Shown here: piece after piece, positions 45,801 to 54,800 of the stretch
How positions within the stretch are numbered: the stretch's first letter is position 1
Layout: every line of letters begins with the position of its first letter
Assembly: GCA_003116975.1 (NCBI GenBank)
Contig: BGKB01000071.1
Location: 1-64,000 of the forward strand
DNA: 64,000 nucleotides
Source: Aurantiochytrium sp. KH105
Lineage: Eukaryota; Sar; Bigyra; Thraustochytrida; Thraustochytriidae
Direction of reading: 5' to 3'
The notes under the pieces: model-generated
What the model was told of the DNA's origin: nothing
Database searches by the model: none
What the model saw: only the letters and a program-made list of their open reading frames with translations
Position numbers and translations under genes: made by a program

Positions 45801-46277
45801 GCCGCGGCCATGCGCGAGCATCTCACAAATGAAAGTATCCAAATTAATGCCTGCGCAGCGCTTCAGAATCTCGCGGCAGAGAATATTCGCAATAAAGTGA
45901 TCCTCGGGCAAGAGCTCAGAGTCGGCACGGAGATCGCCGCGGCCATGCGCGAGCATCTCGTAAGCGAAAGCGTTCAAATCTACGCCTGTGCGGCGCTTTG
46001 GAGTCTCGCAGCTAATAATGACCGCAACTGTGTCATCCTCGGGCAAGAGCTCGAGGTCGGCAAAGAAATCCTCGCGGTCATGCGCACACATTCCAGAAGT
46101 GAAAAAGTGCAAGAGAAAGCGTGCGGGGTACTTTCGAGCCTCGCTTCCAACGCGTCCGTCAAGGCAATGCTCCAAGAGCAAGGCGCCGAAGAGGCCGTGC
46201 AGCGCACCTGTGAGCGTTTTCCGTCACTTTCTGTCGCCAGAGACGCAAATGCAAGATTCCGTGGCAGCGTTTCTTGA
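42867..46277 (+). CDS. 4HB/MLKL-like N-terminus + TKL pseudokinase + ARM-like repeats
   Basis: 1136 residues, single intact ORF. Residues 1-125 are predicted helical, with a CKRKTAHLKSVLEQFASRLE helix and a later ALTEAEHHLQTCLQLCQLDL helix, an arrangement like the four-helix N-terminal domain of MLKL and related HeLo-type domains (inference). An acidic linker (126-215) leads to a TKL-like kinase domain (225-490): LGEGHFGQVVLG (228-239), TAIK with Lys254, IVHRDLKPSN with HRD at 351-353, and MAPE (398-401). The metal-binding DFG is replaced by N372-Y373-G374 (codon AAT at 43980-43982), predicting a pseudokinase or altered enzyme. A helical spacer (490-650) precedes ten ARM-like repeats of 44-45 residues (about 652-1100) and a short capped end. 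Divergent from a frameshifted paralogue. Role unknown; signalling or a cell-death-like function is speculative. Confidence 0.85.
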   Translation: MDTFSGAALMLQLARDGASLLEDAVACKRKTAHLKSVLEQFASRLEQQHDADIDATQLEAELRDLLDLLKPYFGDNARRGLAAKARLLLQAKAIRQALTEAEHHLQTCLQLCQLDLQLHQLSGTQQDHEDEALAEEAKDDEDARNDLIHVLEMLQERQLLDNDPEEVISLLQENPDIDIDAVLEGQIDSRSNRQALERLTLSLLHAEELEAASLSSDRVFIKAPLQVLGEGHFGQVVLGIFRRDDESEVETAIKRAKPNGRRMQLHEQQALMREAASWRGLEHANIVCLLGTCIIENSFHLVMDKCDMSLENLLFMFKADAASSMNPDDQKAVLRGVARGLEYLHSNLIVHRDLKPSNILLSRDLGLVKLANYGHATQDEASNSIADTVSSVGTSAYMAPEVLQAPARWTTRADIYAFGIVMWEVYHGKSPFEENAPSVSDLETRVLNGERPVITDDIGSHLWIASLMERCWKHDPQDRPRASDILRTLEARTNSRRSTRLIRGLVSVFSRSRGGRNGVEDPSIELVQGLVRELSEETGNLTRTLDTLSDVFEQEYDAKNGDTLRAKALSRGILVSIKRILEHSTDPGILAKVFWVLRFVLSGSSGASFRAAAIQEHGLGSIAIEMFQAFRDHEDLQAAACGFVIAASYGSSRNCEILGQELQVGKEIVAAMRAHRPSESVQTHACRAVSNLVALSDCNQAILGQELNVGNEIVAAMREHLTNESFQINACAALWNLAVFNDRNMVILGQELGVGREITAAMREHTTNEAVQVTACSTLACLAVNDRNCVIFGQELKVGKEITAAMRAHPGSGTLQEKACSALGCIAANDSNRAVLVQELKVSEEIVAAMREHRENAAVQNVACLLLGCLADNNLNCAILGQELKVGKEIAAAMRKHPTHEILQANACAALLNLADNDQNCVILGQELNVGKEIVAAMRAHPQGEGVQEKACGVLWCLAANDRNKIILGQELRVGTDIAAAMREHLTNESIQINACAALQNLAAENIRNKVILGQELRVGTEIAAAMREHLVSESVQIYACAALWSLAANNDRNCVILGQELEVGKEILAVMRTHSRSEKVQEKACGVLSSLASNASVKAMLQEQGAEEAVQRTCERFPSLSVARDANARFRGSVS

Positions 46278-47285
46278 TCAAAATACTGCCATTCCCAGAT
46301 GTCGTGGTCTTCCTCTCCGATTCTTAAAAACCATGACCATTCAAAGCGTTGCTTTCCTCGTCGAGCAATCGGAGACGTGCAACTCCGAAAGAAATTCAAT
46401 TTGTCATATCGTTTTACATTTACGTCACGTTCGGGGTCTGCGAATACCTCTGGTAAGCAATACTTTACTTGAATGGAAAGAAGAGACGAGCATAACTGTC
46501 CTCAGCTGCAAGGCAAGAGTCAATTGAGTAATTTTCTTCGATCGTTCTGCAGCAAACACTTGCATCGTAAATAGCTCTCCGCTTTCACTGTCTTAGATTT
46601 TAGAGTCCGAGCTTCCGAGAGTGAGAACGATCAGGCTCTTGCTCGATAGAATCAGAGACTGTGGAGACCTTTCCACACAACGCTGAGCGCGTCGAAAGGG
46701 CTTCCTTTCCTGCAGAGGACGCATTCTATACTTTCGTGATGACAGCTACTTGAATTCATTTCTTCTGTATCTGCCGCGGCGGCTTCTTCTCGCTCTAATG
46801 TTCACGCCTTCGAGCCTGGTTGCAAACTCATATCTTCCCATCTCAGACTTGATTTCCCACCATCAACTCGACGCGCGTCCGTCCCCTTGTCTCTTGTCTT
46901 CGATACGAGTGACGGTGCTGACGGAGATGCAGCCTCGCAGGCAGGCAGCCTTGTGAAAATGCAAACCACCTCTTTTTCCCCACGGCCATCGAGGCCAGCA
47001 ACGTCCTGCCTTCGGCCGTTCCTCTCCTGGTTGCTGTCCGCGAGCACGGCCTCTGAATGAATGAATGAATGAAGGAAGTAATGAATGAAGGAATGAAGAA
47101 TGAAATGAAGGAATGTAGGCCTAGGCCTAGGCCCACGAATGGACGACTCGGATTGACAGTGAATGATCACAAGAGTCAAGGTCAAGTGCTTCGTCTGCCC
47201 CGAGAGGCTTCTCAAATCACAAACCACAGTCCGTGCTCGAGCGCAGGCGGCGCGGCGAGGACGGACGCCGCGTGGGGCGGGCGCC
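46278..47285. other. Intergenic region and leader of the beta-helix protein gene
   Basis: No gene recognised. A gaat-rich microsatellite stretch lies at about 47057-47115 and is followed directly by the taggcctaggcctaggccc palindrome (47116-47134). The downstream frame is open from ATG 47163, but the extra 41 residues are basic and low complexity. Confidence 0.45.
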
Positions 47286-48707
47286 ATGAGCGAGGACGTG
47301 GACCGCGCGGAGGCGTGCGAGGAGATCGCCGCCGCGGCGAGCGAGGCCGACTCGCTCTCGCACAGACTCCGGGCATGGGCGCGGGAGGGGCCATGCACTG
47401 CGCGGCTCGTGCTGGAGCTCAACGAAGACTACCTCGTGAGCGAGAACAGCTTCGAGGAGGGCGAAGAGGGCGACGACGGGTGGCTCGTCGAGATCCCCCG
47501 TGGCAAGCACCTTGTGGTGATCGGCAACAGGTCCACGCTGAGGCGAGGCAACGCCGGCGTTCCGGCGCCACGAAAGTTCTCCTTCTTCAAGGTTGACGGC
47601 GGCGAGCTGAGCATCCGGAGCCTGACGCTCCGCAATGGCGAGGCGGACGGCTGCTTCGGGGGCGCCATTACGGTCCTCGAAGGCGGTATCCTTCGCATGG
47701 AAGGATGCCAGATTGTCGGCTGCAGGTCCATTGGCCAGATGGGCCGACCTGGCAGCGACACTGGCGGTTCCGGCGGCGGCGGTGGCGGTCAAGGCGCTTG
47801 CGGAGGCGCCATCTTTTGCGGATCGCGTGGGTCCATCTTCCTCGAGCAGTGCGTTCTGAAAAACAATCTTGCTCGTGGAGGCGCAGGTGGAGATGCCTTT
47901 CCAAATCGTGGACGTTTTACAGGTCACGGCGGCGCAGGTGGTGGCATCGGCGGAGGATCTGGGGCCGCTGCTCTTGCCGACAGAGGTGCAAACGCGAGCC
48001 AATCTCAGTCTGGTAAAGATCACGTGGCTGCTTTTGGCGGCGGTGGCGGTGCGTCCCAAGGCGACTATGGCACCGATGGTGGCAATGGTCTCTGGGGTGG
48101 CGGCGGGGGAGGCGCTGGAGGCAAAACCATGAGCGGATGGGATCGCGTTGGGATCCCTGGAAAAGGTGGCTTTGGCGCTGGTGATGGGGGTCGCGCCGGA
48201 GCCCGCACCGGGTCTGCTGGCGGAGGTGGCGGTGCCTTTGGTGGTGCAATTTGCGTGCTCAATGGTACAGAGGTTTCCATTCGGGACTGCATTTTCAGTG
48301 CCAACGAGAGCCAGCACGGCCCAGGTGGCATGCACGAATGGGGTTTTCCCCAAGGCCGACGAGGGACCTCGTTTGGCGGTGCGATTTTCATCAAGGGGAC
48401 TCCTCGAGTGCACATTGACGCAGAAGGTTCGCGGCGTCTTGCTCACAACCTGGCTCTCAGAGGCAATAACGTGTACATTCAAGAGCGCGAGGAGGAGGTT
48501 CGTTTGGCGCAGTTTCTCGTCTGCAAGTCCATGCACACCTTTGCTTACCTCATCGCCTCTTCCGTCCGTCGCAAGCAGGAGAGGGAAGATTATTCGGAGC
48601 CTGCTTCCGGAGGAGCTCTTGCTGCCAGGTCGTCGCAAGATCTTCCTCTGCTCCTTGCACGCCAAATCATTGAGGACTTTCTTGGCTGGGACCTTTTATA
48701 TGAATGA
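47286..48707 (+). CDS. Glycine-rich right-handed beta-helix-like protein
   Basis: 473 residues; no named family recognised. After an acidic Ala/Glu-rich N-terminus (1-60), residues about 90-400 show repeated short strands ending in GGAI(F/T/C) (GGAITVLEGG, GGAIFCGSRG, GGAICVLNGT, GGAIFIKGTP), each followed by a strand with regularly spaced hydrophobics such as LRMEGCQIVGC. This is the rhythm of parallel beta-helix polymorphic-outer-membrane/pectate-lyase-like proteins. Turns are filled by long Gly-rich loops (GGSGGGGGGQGACGGA). The C-terminal 75 residues are not repeat-like and end LARQIIEDFLGWDLLYE. There is no signal peptide with the chosen start (47286); the alternative ATG 47163 would add a basic leader. 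Probably a structural or carbohydrate-binding role, but nothing catalytic can be assigned. Confidence 0.75.
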   Translation: MSEDVDRAEACEEIAAAASEADSLSHRLRAWAREGPCTARLVLELNEDYLVSENSFEEGEEGDDGWLVEIPRGKHLVVIGNRSTLRRGNAGVPAPRKFSFFKVDGGELSIRSLTLRNGEADGCFGGAITVLEGGILRMEGCQIVGCRSIGQMGRPGSDTGGSGGGGGGQGACGGAIFCGSRGSIFLEQCVLKNNLARGGAGGDAFPNRGRFTGHGGAGGGIGGGSGAAALADRGANASQSQSGKDHVAAFGGGGGASQGDYGTDGGNGLWGGGGGGAGGKTMSGWDRVGIPGKGGFGAGDGGRAGARTGSAGGGGGAFGGAICVLNGTEVSIRDCIFSANESQHGPGGMHEWGFPQGRRGTSFGGAIFIKGTPRVHIDAEGSRRLAHNLALRGNNVYIQEREEEVRLAQFLVCKSMHTFAYLIASSVRRKQEREDYSEPASGGALAARSSQDLPLLLARQIIEDFLGWDLLYE

Positions 48708-48891
48708 TTAAAAAAATGATTCGATTTTTGACAAAATATACATGTTCCATTTCGGTGTCTGCCCAAACGACGAGCCACTGATGTAGTAAAAAGGAGGGTA
48801 AGAAGAAGAGGATGAATCGCACCAAAGCAAATCATGGTGTCCTGATTACCACCATGTTGCTTGCTTTCGACGTGATAGGAATACAGATTTT

Positions 48892-50247
48892 TCAACTCGA
48901 AACCATGTCACGGAACGAGTACGAAGAGGCTGATTTGGGAGCCTCCTCATCGTCCGTGGAGAAACGCATGTGAAAGTCCTCGTCCGCGAGCGAGGGCACG
49001 CGGCCTCGTTTCAATCGACCATTCGAGCTCGAGCCCGACACATCCGAGGAGGAAGACTTTCGTGAGGGCGTCGCGTCCGCGTTCGTCGTTCCCGTGGATC
49101 CCGGCAACTTGAACGCATGTTGAGCATTCCCAAGGTCCACATTTCCCAGCTTGCGCAAACTCGCAAAGATGCTTTTAAAGTCATCGAGAACAAAGTCCGC
49201 AGTGAGGACAGGTTCCTCGGCATGATTTGTTCTTCGCTGTTTCGATTGCAGACGCTCACTGCGACTGCGGTCCGCGCGACGTTGCTGAGACATCCTCCGC
49301 GCAGAGACGCTCGTATTGCTACGCGACGTTCGTGCACTCCTGCTCGTCTGCGCGCCAGGCAGCAGCCAATCAGCAAATGCATCCAGCCCAATGGTCGAGG
49401 AATTCACCACGATGGGAGCCGTCTTGCGCGAGGAGACGCTCCAGGTGTCGTCGTTGTCGCCGAGCGCCCTGGTCGATCGAAAGTGATCGCTCGCAACACT
49501 GGTTGGCGTTGGAGGGATCAACCATCGAGCAATTTTGTCGTCGCCTTTGCGCAGCGCCTCGGCTACCTCGGCTTCTCCTGCTTGCAGAACACGGACGATC
49601 TTGTCGCCAGTCTTGGGCGTCTTTGCTGTCTGATCAAGGTTTTGGTCCTTTTCCTTTTCTTCTTCTTCTTCTTCTTGTGCATCTTCCACGTGATCCTTGC
49701 TTGCGGAAACTGAGGGGTCCGTGCCACGATCGGGCTTGCCGGTGTCAACCTGCAGTCCGTGATTCTTCTTCGTCTTGGCCTCTCCTTCGCCCCCGGCCTG
49801 GCTTTCGCCCCCGACCTGGCTTTCGCTCCCGGCCTGGCCTTCGTTCACAGCCTGGACCTCGTCCCCAGGATGGCTCTCGCCCAGGGTCTCCACCTCGACG
49901 AGCCCCTTTTCGGGCTCCTTTTCCGCGGCAGCCTTTTCTTCCTGCTCTGCTGCCTCTGCGCCGGTTCGTGCCAGCTCTTCGACATCGCAGGACTCCTCTC
50001 CCGAGCTGCTCTCCTCGGCCGGGTCGACGCTCTCCGCGGGGCCGCGCTCCTGTGCAGTGCCGGGCGACTCGGGCGTCTCCGGCGGCGCCTTCTCCGCGCC
50101 GGCGCCGCCCCGCTTGGCCCTGGCCGCGGCGGCGTCGCCCTCGTCGTCACGGTGCGCCTCGACTTCGTGCGCCTCGCCCTTGCCGGCGCCGCCCTCTGCC
50201 CTGCGCTCCTCGCGCGCGCGGAGCGCCTTCGAGCTCGTGCACCCCAT
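48892..50247 (-). CDS. Predicted N-myristoylated/palmitoylated disordered acidic protein
   Basis: 451 residues starting MGCTSSKALRAREERR. Gly2 with Ser/Thr at 5-6 is a strong N-myristoylation signal, and Cys3 could be palmitoylated, so the protein is probably tethered to a membrane face. This motif fixed the start at 50247; the frame is open to 51234, but the extension is low complexity. Residues about 10-215 are disordered and Glu/Ala/Gly-rich with repeated GESQ/GEGQ-type units. The C-terminal half is Ser/Arg-rich with basic clusters and short hydrophobic patches (DAFADWLLPG, DFVLDDFKSIFASLRKLGNV), which may be binding motifs. No enzymatic domain is seen. It lies divergent to the myosin gene with about 1.6 kb between. 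It may be a scaffold or phosphorylation target; this is inference. Confidence 0.72.
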   Translation of the reverse strand: MGCTSSKALRAREERRAEGGAGKGEAHEVEAHRDDEGDAAAARAKRGGAGAEKAPPETPESPGTAQERGPAESVDPAEESSSGEESCDVEELARTGAEAAEQEEKAAAEKEPEKGLVEVETLGESHPGDEVQAVNEGQAGSESQVGGESQAGGEGEAKTKKNHGLQVDTGKPDRGTDPSVSASKDHVEDAQEEEEEEKEKDQNLDQTAKTPKTGDKIVRVLQAGEAEVAEALRKGDDKIARWLIPPTPTSVASDHFRSTRALGDNDDTWSVSSRKTAPIVVNSSTIGLDAFADWLLPGAQTSRSARTSRSNTSVSARRMSQQRRADRSRSERLQSKQRRTNHAEEPVLTADFVLDDFKSIFASLRKLGNVDLGNAQHAFKLPGSTGTTNADATPSRKSSSSDVSGSSSNGRLKRGRVPSLADEDFHMRFSTDDEEAPKSASSYSFRDMVSS

Positions 50248-51880
50248 GTCGCCGCCCTCGACGTCTCCTCCGCGCCCTCGGCGTCCCCCTCCTCGGCGTC
50301 CTTCTCGGCGTCCTTCTCCGCGCCCTCCTCCGTCACGGCGACGCAATGAAATGAATCGCAGCGCGACGAGACGAAACGCCCGCGCCGCTTCCCGCGCGCG
50401 AAAGCAAGGGCCCTCTCCGCGCGCAAAAGCGCGCGCTCTGCGCGCCGCCCGCTGCCGGCCTCCGCCCCCCCGCCGCGCGTGCCCGCACGCGCGCTCCGCG
50501 ACGGCGACGGCGCCCGCGGCGTTGCGGTTCTGCGCGTCCGCCTCGCGCGCGTACGTCGCGAAGAAGGAGGCTTCTCGAGCTGCGTTTGAAACCTCGGTTT
50601 GAACCGCGCCGCTTCGCTCCGCGCGCGGCCCGGCCTGCGCGCCCGTGCCTGCCTGCCTGCGTGCCCGCCTGCCCGCGTGCGCGCGTGTCGATCTGCCTGT
50701 CTGCGCGCCCGCGGCGGGCGCGGGGCCGCGGCCTGGCGGCGCGAGGAGCGCGGCCTGGTCTCGAGCGAGGCGAGGCTTGGGCCCGAGCCGTCTGTCCTGC
50801 CTTGCGCAGGGGTACGCGCGCAACCCAGTTTGGGGTGCGCGGGGAGGAGGGTGTGTACGGGGACCGGACCAGCTCGGGACGTCTGTCTGGGGCCGCGAGG
50901 GGCTTGGCCGCGGAGGGAAGAGGCATGGGGCCACGCCGTAGGCCAGGGGAGGAGGTGTCCTGATGGAGTGAGCTTGAGGAATTCTGTGAGCGGTGGCGGA
51001 CGCGGCGCTCCTCAGAAGAGGCCGGGATCGGGAAGCTGAGGAGGCTTGATACTTTTTTTGGCCAATCCTTGCTTGGAATGTCCTGTCCTGTCCTGCCTTG
51101 GCCTGTCCCCCTTCGTTGCGGGCCTTCTTTTCAATACTCCGCTTGCTTGTGACATGAATGGCATGCATGCATACCTCGCGGCTGCTGATGAGATAAAATG
51201 AAGAGCAGTCTTGGCGCGCCCCCAGGCCCTCCATTGACGCATTGTCCGCCTCGATCGCACTTTCGAGTCGGGCGTCTAACGTAAACTGTAAGAGACCCTA
51301 GGGGAACCAAAGAACGCCACGTCGCGTAAAAAGGGACAGCTGACAACGAGCAGCTAGCTCCGCCAGGAGTGTGCCCGAGCTTATACTTCGCGCGCGATTT
51401 TTTGCCCATTGCCTTCGAATCGGACATGCATGCTACTTTCTCACCATGCACGGTCTCGCAAGTCTCTGTCGTCTCGCAGGCAGGCAGGCAGGCAGGTAGG
51501 CACAAGTAGGCAGACAGAAATAAGTAGGCCGAAAAATGACTTTGAGTTGACGAACTTTCTCTGGTGCTGGCTACAGCAGACCATTCCTGTCCTCTGACTA
51601 ACGTTCGTTCCTTGACGCAGGGAGGCGGAGCAAAGTTCCGACGTCAAACGAAACGTATCGGGACCGTGCTCGCTCGGCCTTGCGCAGCAAACTCGTGCTC
51701 ATCCTGATCGGCATCGATTCAGGCTGCGACTGGGACTCGACCCGCGCGACGTAAGGCCGCGCGAGATCGTAGGAAAGCAAGCAGGCATCCGTGCGGACAT
51801 TACGCTGCGTTGCCTTGCGTTGCGCTGCCGTCTTCTTTCCCGCTGCTGCTTCTGCTCCTGGTTCTTGAGAGAAAAAGCCC
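50248..51880. promoter_or_regulatory. Divergent intergenic region (myristoyl protein / myosin)
   Basis: Presumed promoters for the two divergent genes. The left part (50250-50900) is GC-rich with gcctgcctgcgtgcccgcctg-like repeats near 50645-50700. The right part contains tcctgtcctgtcctg near 51080 and caggcaggcaggcagg at about 51477-51500. No additional gene is supportable. Confidence 0.4.
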
Positions 51881-54800
51881 ATGCCCATACCCTTCAAAGA
51901 AGGCGACCTGGTTTGGTTCGCGCACAAAGAGGACGGCTTTCGCCCGGGCGTCGTGTCCACCATCCACGATGACGACTGTCTGGACGTCGTCGACAGCATT
52001 GGAAAAGGGGTAAGTTCATTAAACAACACACATGCACAAAAATGTATATATGCCATTGCCCAGTTGCTCACGCACACGCATGAACGACTGGTTTTTTTTT
52101 TTGCGCAAACACAATAGATCATCGTTATGCGTCCAACGAAACAGGCTCTCCAACGCCGTCTAGAAGAAATGCATGCGGGACGACGACACGTGCACGACAT
52201 GAGTACTCTGCCCGAACTCAACGACGCCACCATTTTAGAAAACCTCAGGGCTGGCTTCACGCGAGATCTCATTTATACCAACATTGGACCAACGCTGGTC
52301 GCCGTCAACCCATACAAACCTGTACATTGCACCATGAACGAGCGCGCCCCTGGAATTCTGCGCACGGTGCGGGAGATTTACGATGAAATGCTGCGCAACA
52401 AGTCGAGCCACTCATGTGTCGTCACAGGCGAGTCCGGAGCCGGAAAGAGCGAGTCCACACGCCTCTTTGTAAACCACCTTGCCACTCTCAGCGTGCGTCA
52501 GAGTTCGCGTTTTCTGAACCGCGATACCTCGAGTCAACAATATGTCCTGCAAGAGCGTATCGTGCAAGCAGCACCGATTTTAGAGTCGTTTGGCAATGCC
52601 AAAACAGTACGCAACGACAACTCGAGTCGATTCGGCAAGTGGATCGAGATCGAAATAGACTACGCCACAGGACAACCACTTTCGGCAAACATTCGCAACT
52701 ACCTTCTCGAAAAGTCTCGCATCGTCAAGCTTGGGTCCGACGAGCGCAACTTTCACATCTTCTATCAACTTCTTGCTGACGAGAACCTTCGCCAAGCCTT
52801 TGGGCTGCCCTCAGACGACCCTGCGACATACCGGCTGCTGCGTGGTCCCGAGGAGAGCATCACGGCGACCTGTGAGCTCGATGATACTGCAAGTCTTGCC
52901 CAGCTTCAGTCTGCAATGACAACCATGGGAATGACTTCGGAGGAAATCACATACGTCTTTCGCAGTATCGCCGCGATCCTTCGACTCGGAGACCTCGAGG
53001 TGAATGATGCACTCAATCCTGATGACGCCACAGAAGACAATCTGCCGTGCAAATTTTCCCCCGCGAGCCTTGACTCGCTTCAGTGGGCAGCAACTGCCTT
53101 TGGACTCGATGTGCAAGCTCTGTTGCGCGCCTTGACAATGCGAGCGATCAGCAGCGGAGGTGGCCGTGACCAAATTTTCAAGGCTCGCGACCCTGCAGAG
53201 GTGCGCACTTGCACCAATGCCTTCATCAAGTCGGTCTACAGTGCCATTTTCGAGTGGATAACCGAACGCATCAACGTATCTCTCGATGGAATAGCAGACG
53301 TCATTGAGGAGGAAACTTGCGCGGACGATGACTTTTCGCGCCTCATCGAGAGCGGTACCATTGGTATTCTCGACGCCTTTGGATTCGAGATTTTCGCCAC
53401 CAATTCCTTTGAGCAGCTCTGCATTAATTACTGCAACGAAAAGATGCAGCTTCACTTTAACCGTCTCGTTTTTGAAGAAGAAGTCCAGCTCTATGTGCGA
53501 GAGGGCATTCTCGACGAACTGGAGACCGAGGCATTCTCAGAATCCTCTGCATCCGGCATCGACGATTGCATCAAGCTGCTCGAGGGCGGCCGAGGGCGCG
53601 GCATCTTTGCCCTCATCGACGATGAGCTCAAGGTCCCCAACGGCTCGGATCAAGGTCTCTTGCGCAAGATGCTTGGCCTTCATGCTAATCACCCCAAGTT
53701 TTCCCAGCCGGCCCTCCCTCGAGGGGCTGGAGGCAAGTCTGCACGAACTGCAGGCCAGTCCAGCAAAAGAGCTGACGCTTCCTGCAGTGACCTTTTCACC
53801 ATCAACCACTACGCCGGGCCTGTCACCTACAGCATCTCTGGTTTTCTGGAGAAGAGTTCGGATCCAATTCCTTTGGAACTCCAGCTTCTCTGCGCAGAAT
53901 CGAGCAATGAGTACTTTCGAGCAAGCTTTCCGTCTCAAGAGGAAGTTCTCCAGCTTTCTCGAGGTCGAAGAGCCAAGACAACCCTCGGCACCCAGTTCAA
54001 GGAACAACTTTCTTACCTCTCAACGCTCATTTTCGACGAAAGTACACCGCACTTTATTCGTTGCATCAAGCCCAATGACCTTGCTTCCTCGAGTCAATGG
54101 AACGGACGGCGGGTCCTCGAACAAATTCGATATGCTGGTCTCCTCGAGGCTTCGCAAGTCCGTGCCAAAGGCTTTCCCGTGCAATACGTGCACGCTGACT
54201 TTATGCGGTGCTTTGGAGGCCTCTTTCTCGAAAAAGAGAAGCGTCGTGCGTCCCGAGACGCCCTGAAAGTGATCGTAGCGGCCAAGTCAACTAAAAGGGA
54301 AGAAGAGCCCGATGAGCAGGAAGAAAGCGAGGGAGGCAGCAGCGACGTACCGGACCTTCGCGAGCCTTGCGAGCAGTTGTGTACTGATCTCCTCGCCCGT
54401 GGTCTGCTGGAAGAGGATGACGTTCGCGTTGGCCTCACTCGCGTCTTTTTCCGAGATGCGTCCTCTATCAGACTCGAACGTGCACGCATTGAGGTTCATA
54501 GGGAAGCGGCTACCTTGCTTCAGGCTTTGGCACGAGCTTACACCTGCCGTGTTCGCTTTGCTCGGTTTCGCGATAGCATCGTCAAGATCCAAGTCGACCT
54601 CGAGGCCGCCTCGTCTCTTGTCGAAGTCGATGCAGTGTCGAAGCAGCTCGAAGAGCTCCGCGAAAAGCCTGCTCCGTCTGAGCGCTTCTCTGTCACGCTT
54701 GAGGACCTCTTACGCAAGGCAGAAGCCTTTGCAGAATCCCACGGGCATCAGTCACAACTCGAGGGGGCGCTGAAAGGAGCAGATGTCTCTCTCCTGCGCG

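Noticed and set aside
47217-48665. 482-codon minus-strand ORF opposite the beta-helix-like protein
   Set aside because: Opposite-strand frame of a Gly-rich gene; the plus frame shows regular GGAI repeats and a better start context, while the minus frame has no motif.
50248-51234. N-terminal extension of the MGCTSSK protein to 780 residues
   Set aside because: The added 329 residues are Arg/Ala/Pro-rich and repeat-derived, and the internal start has a strong myristoylation signal.
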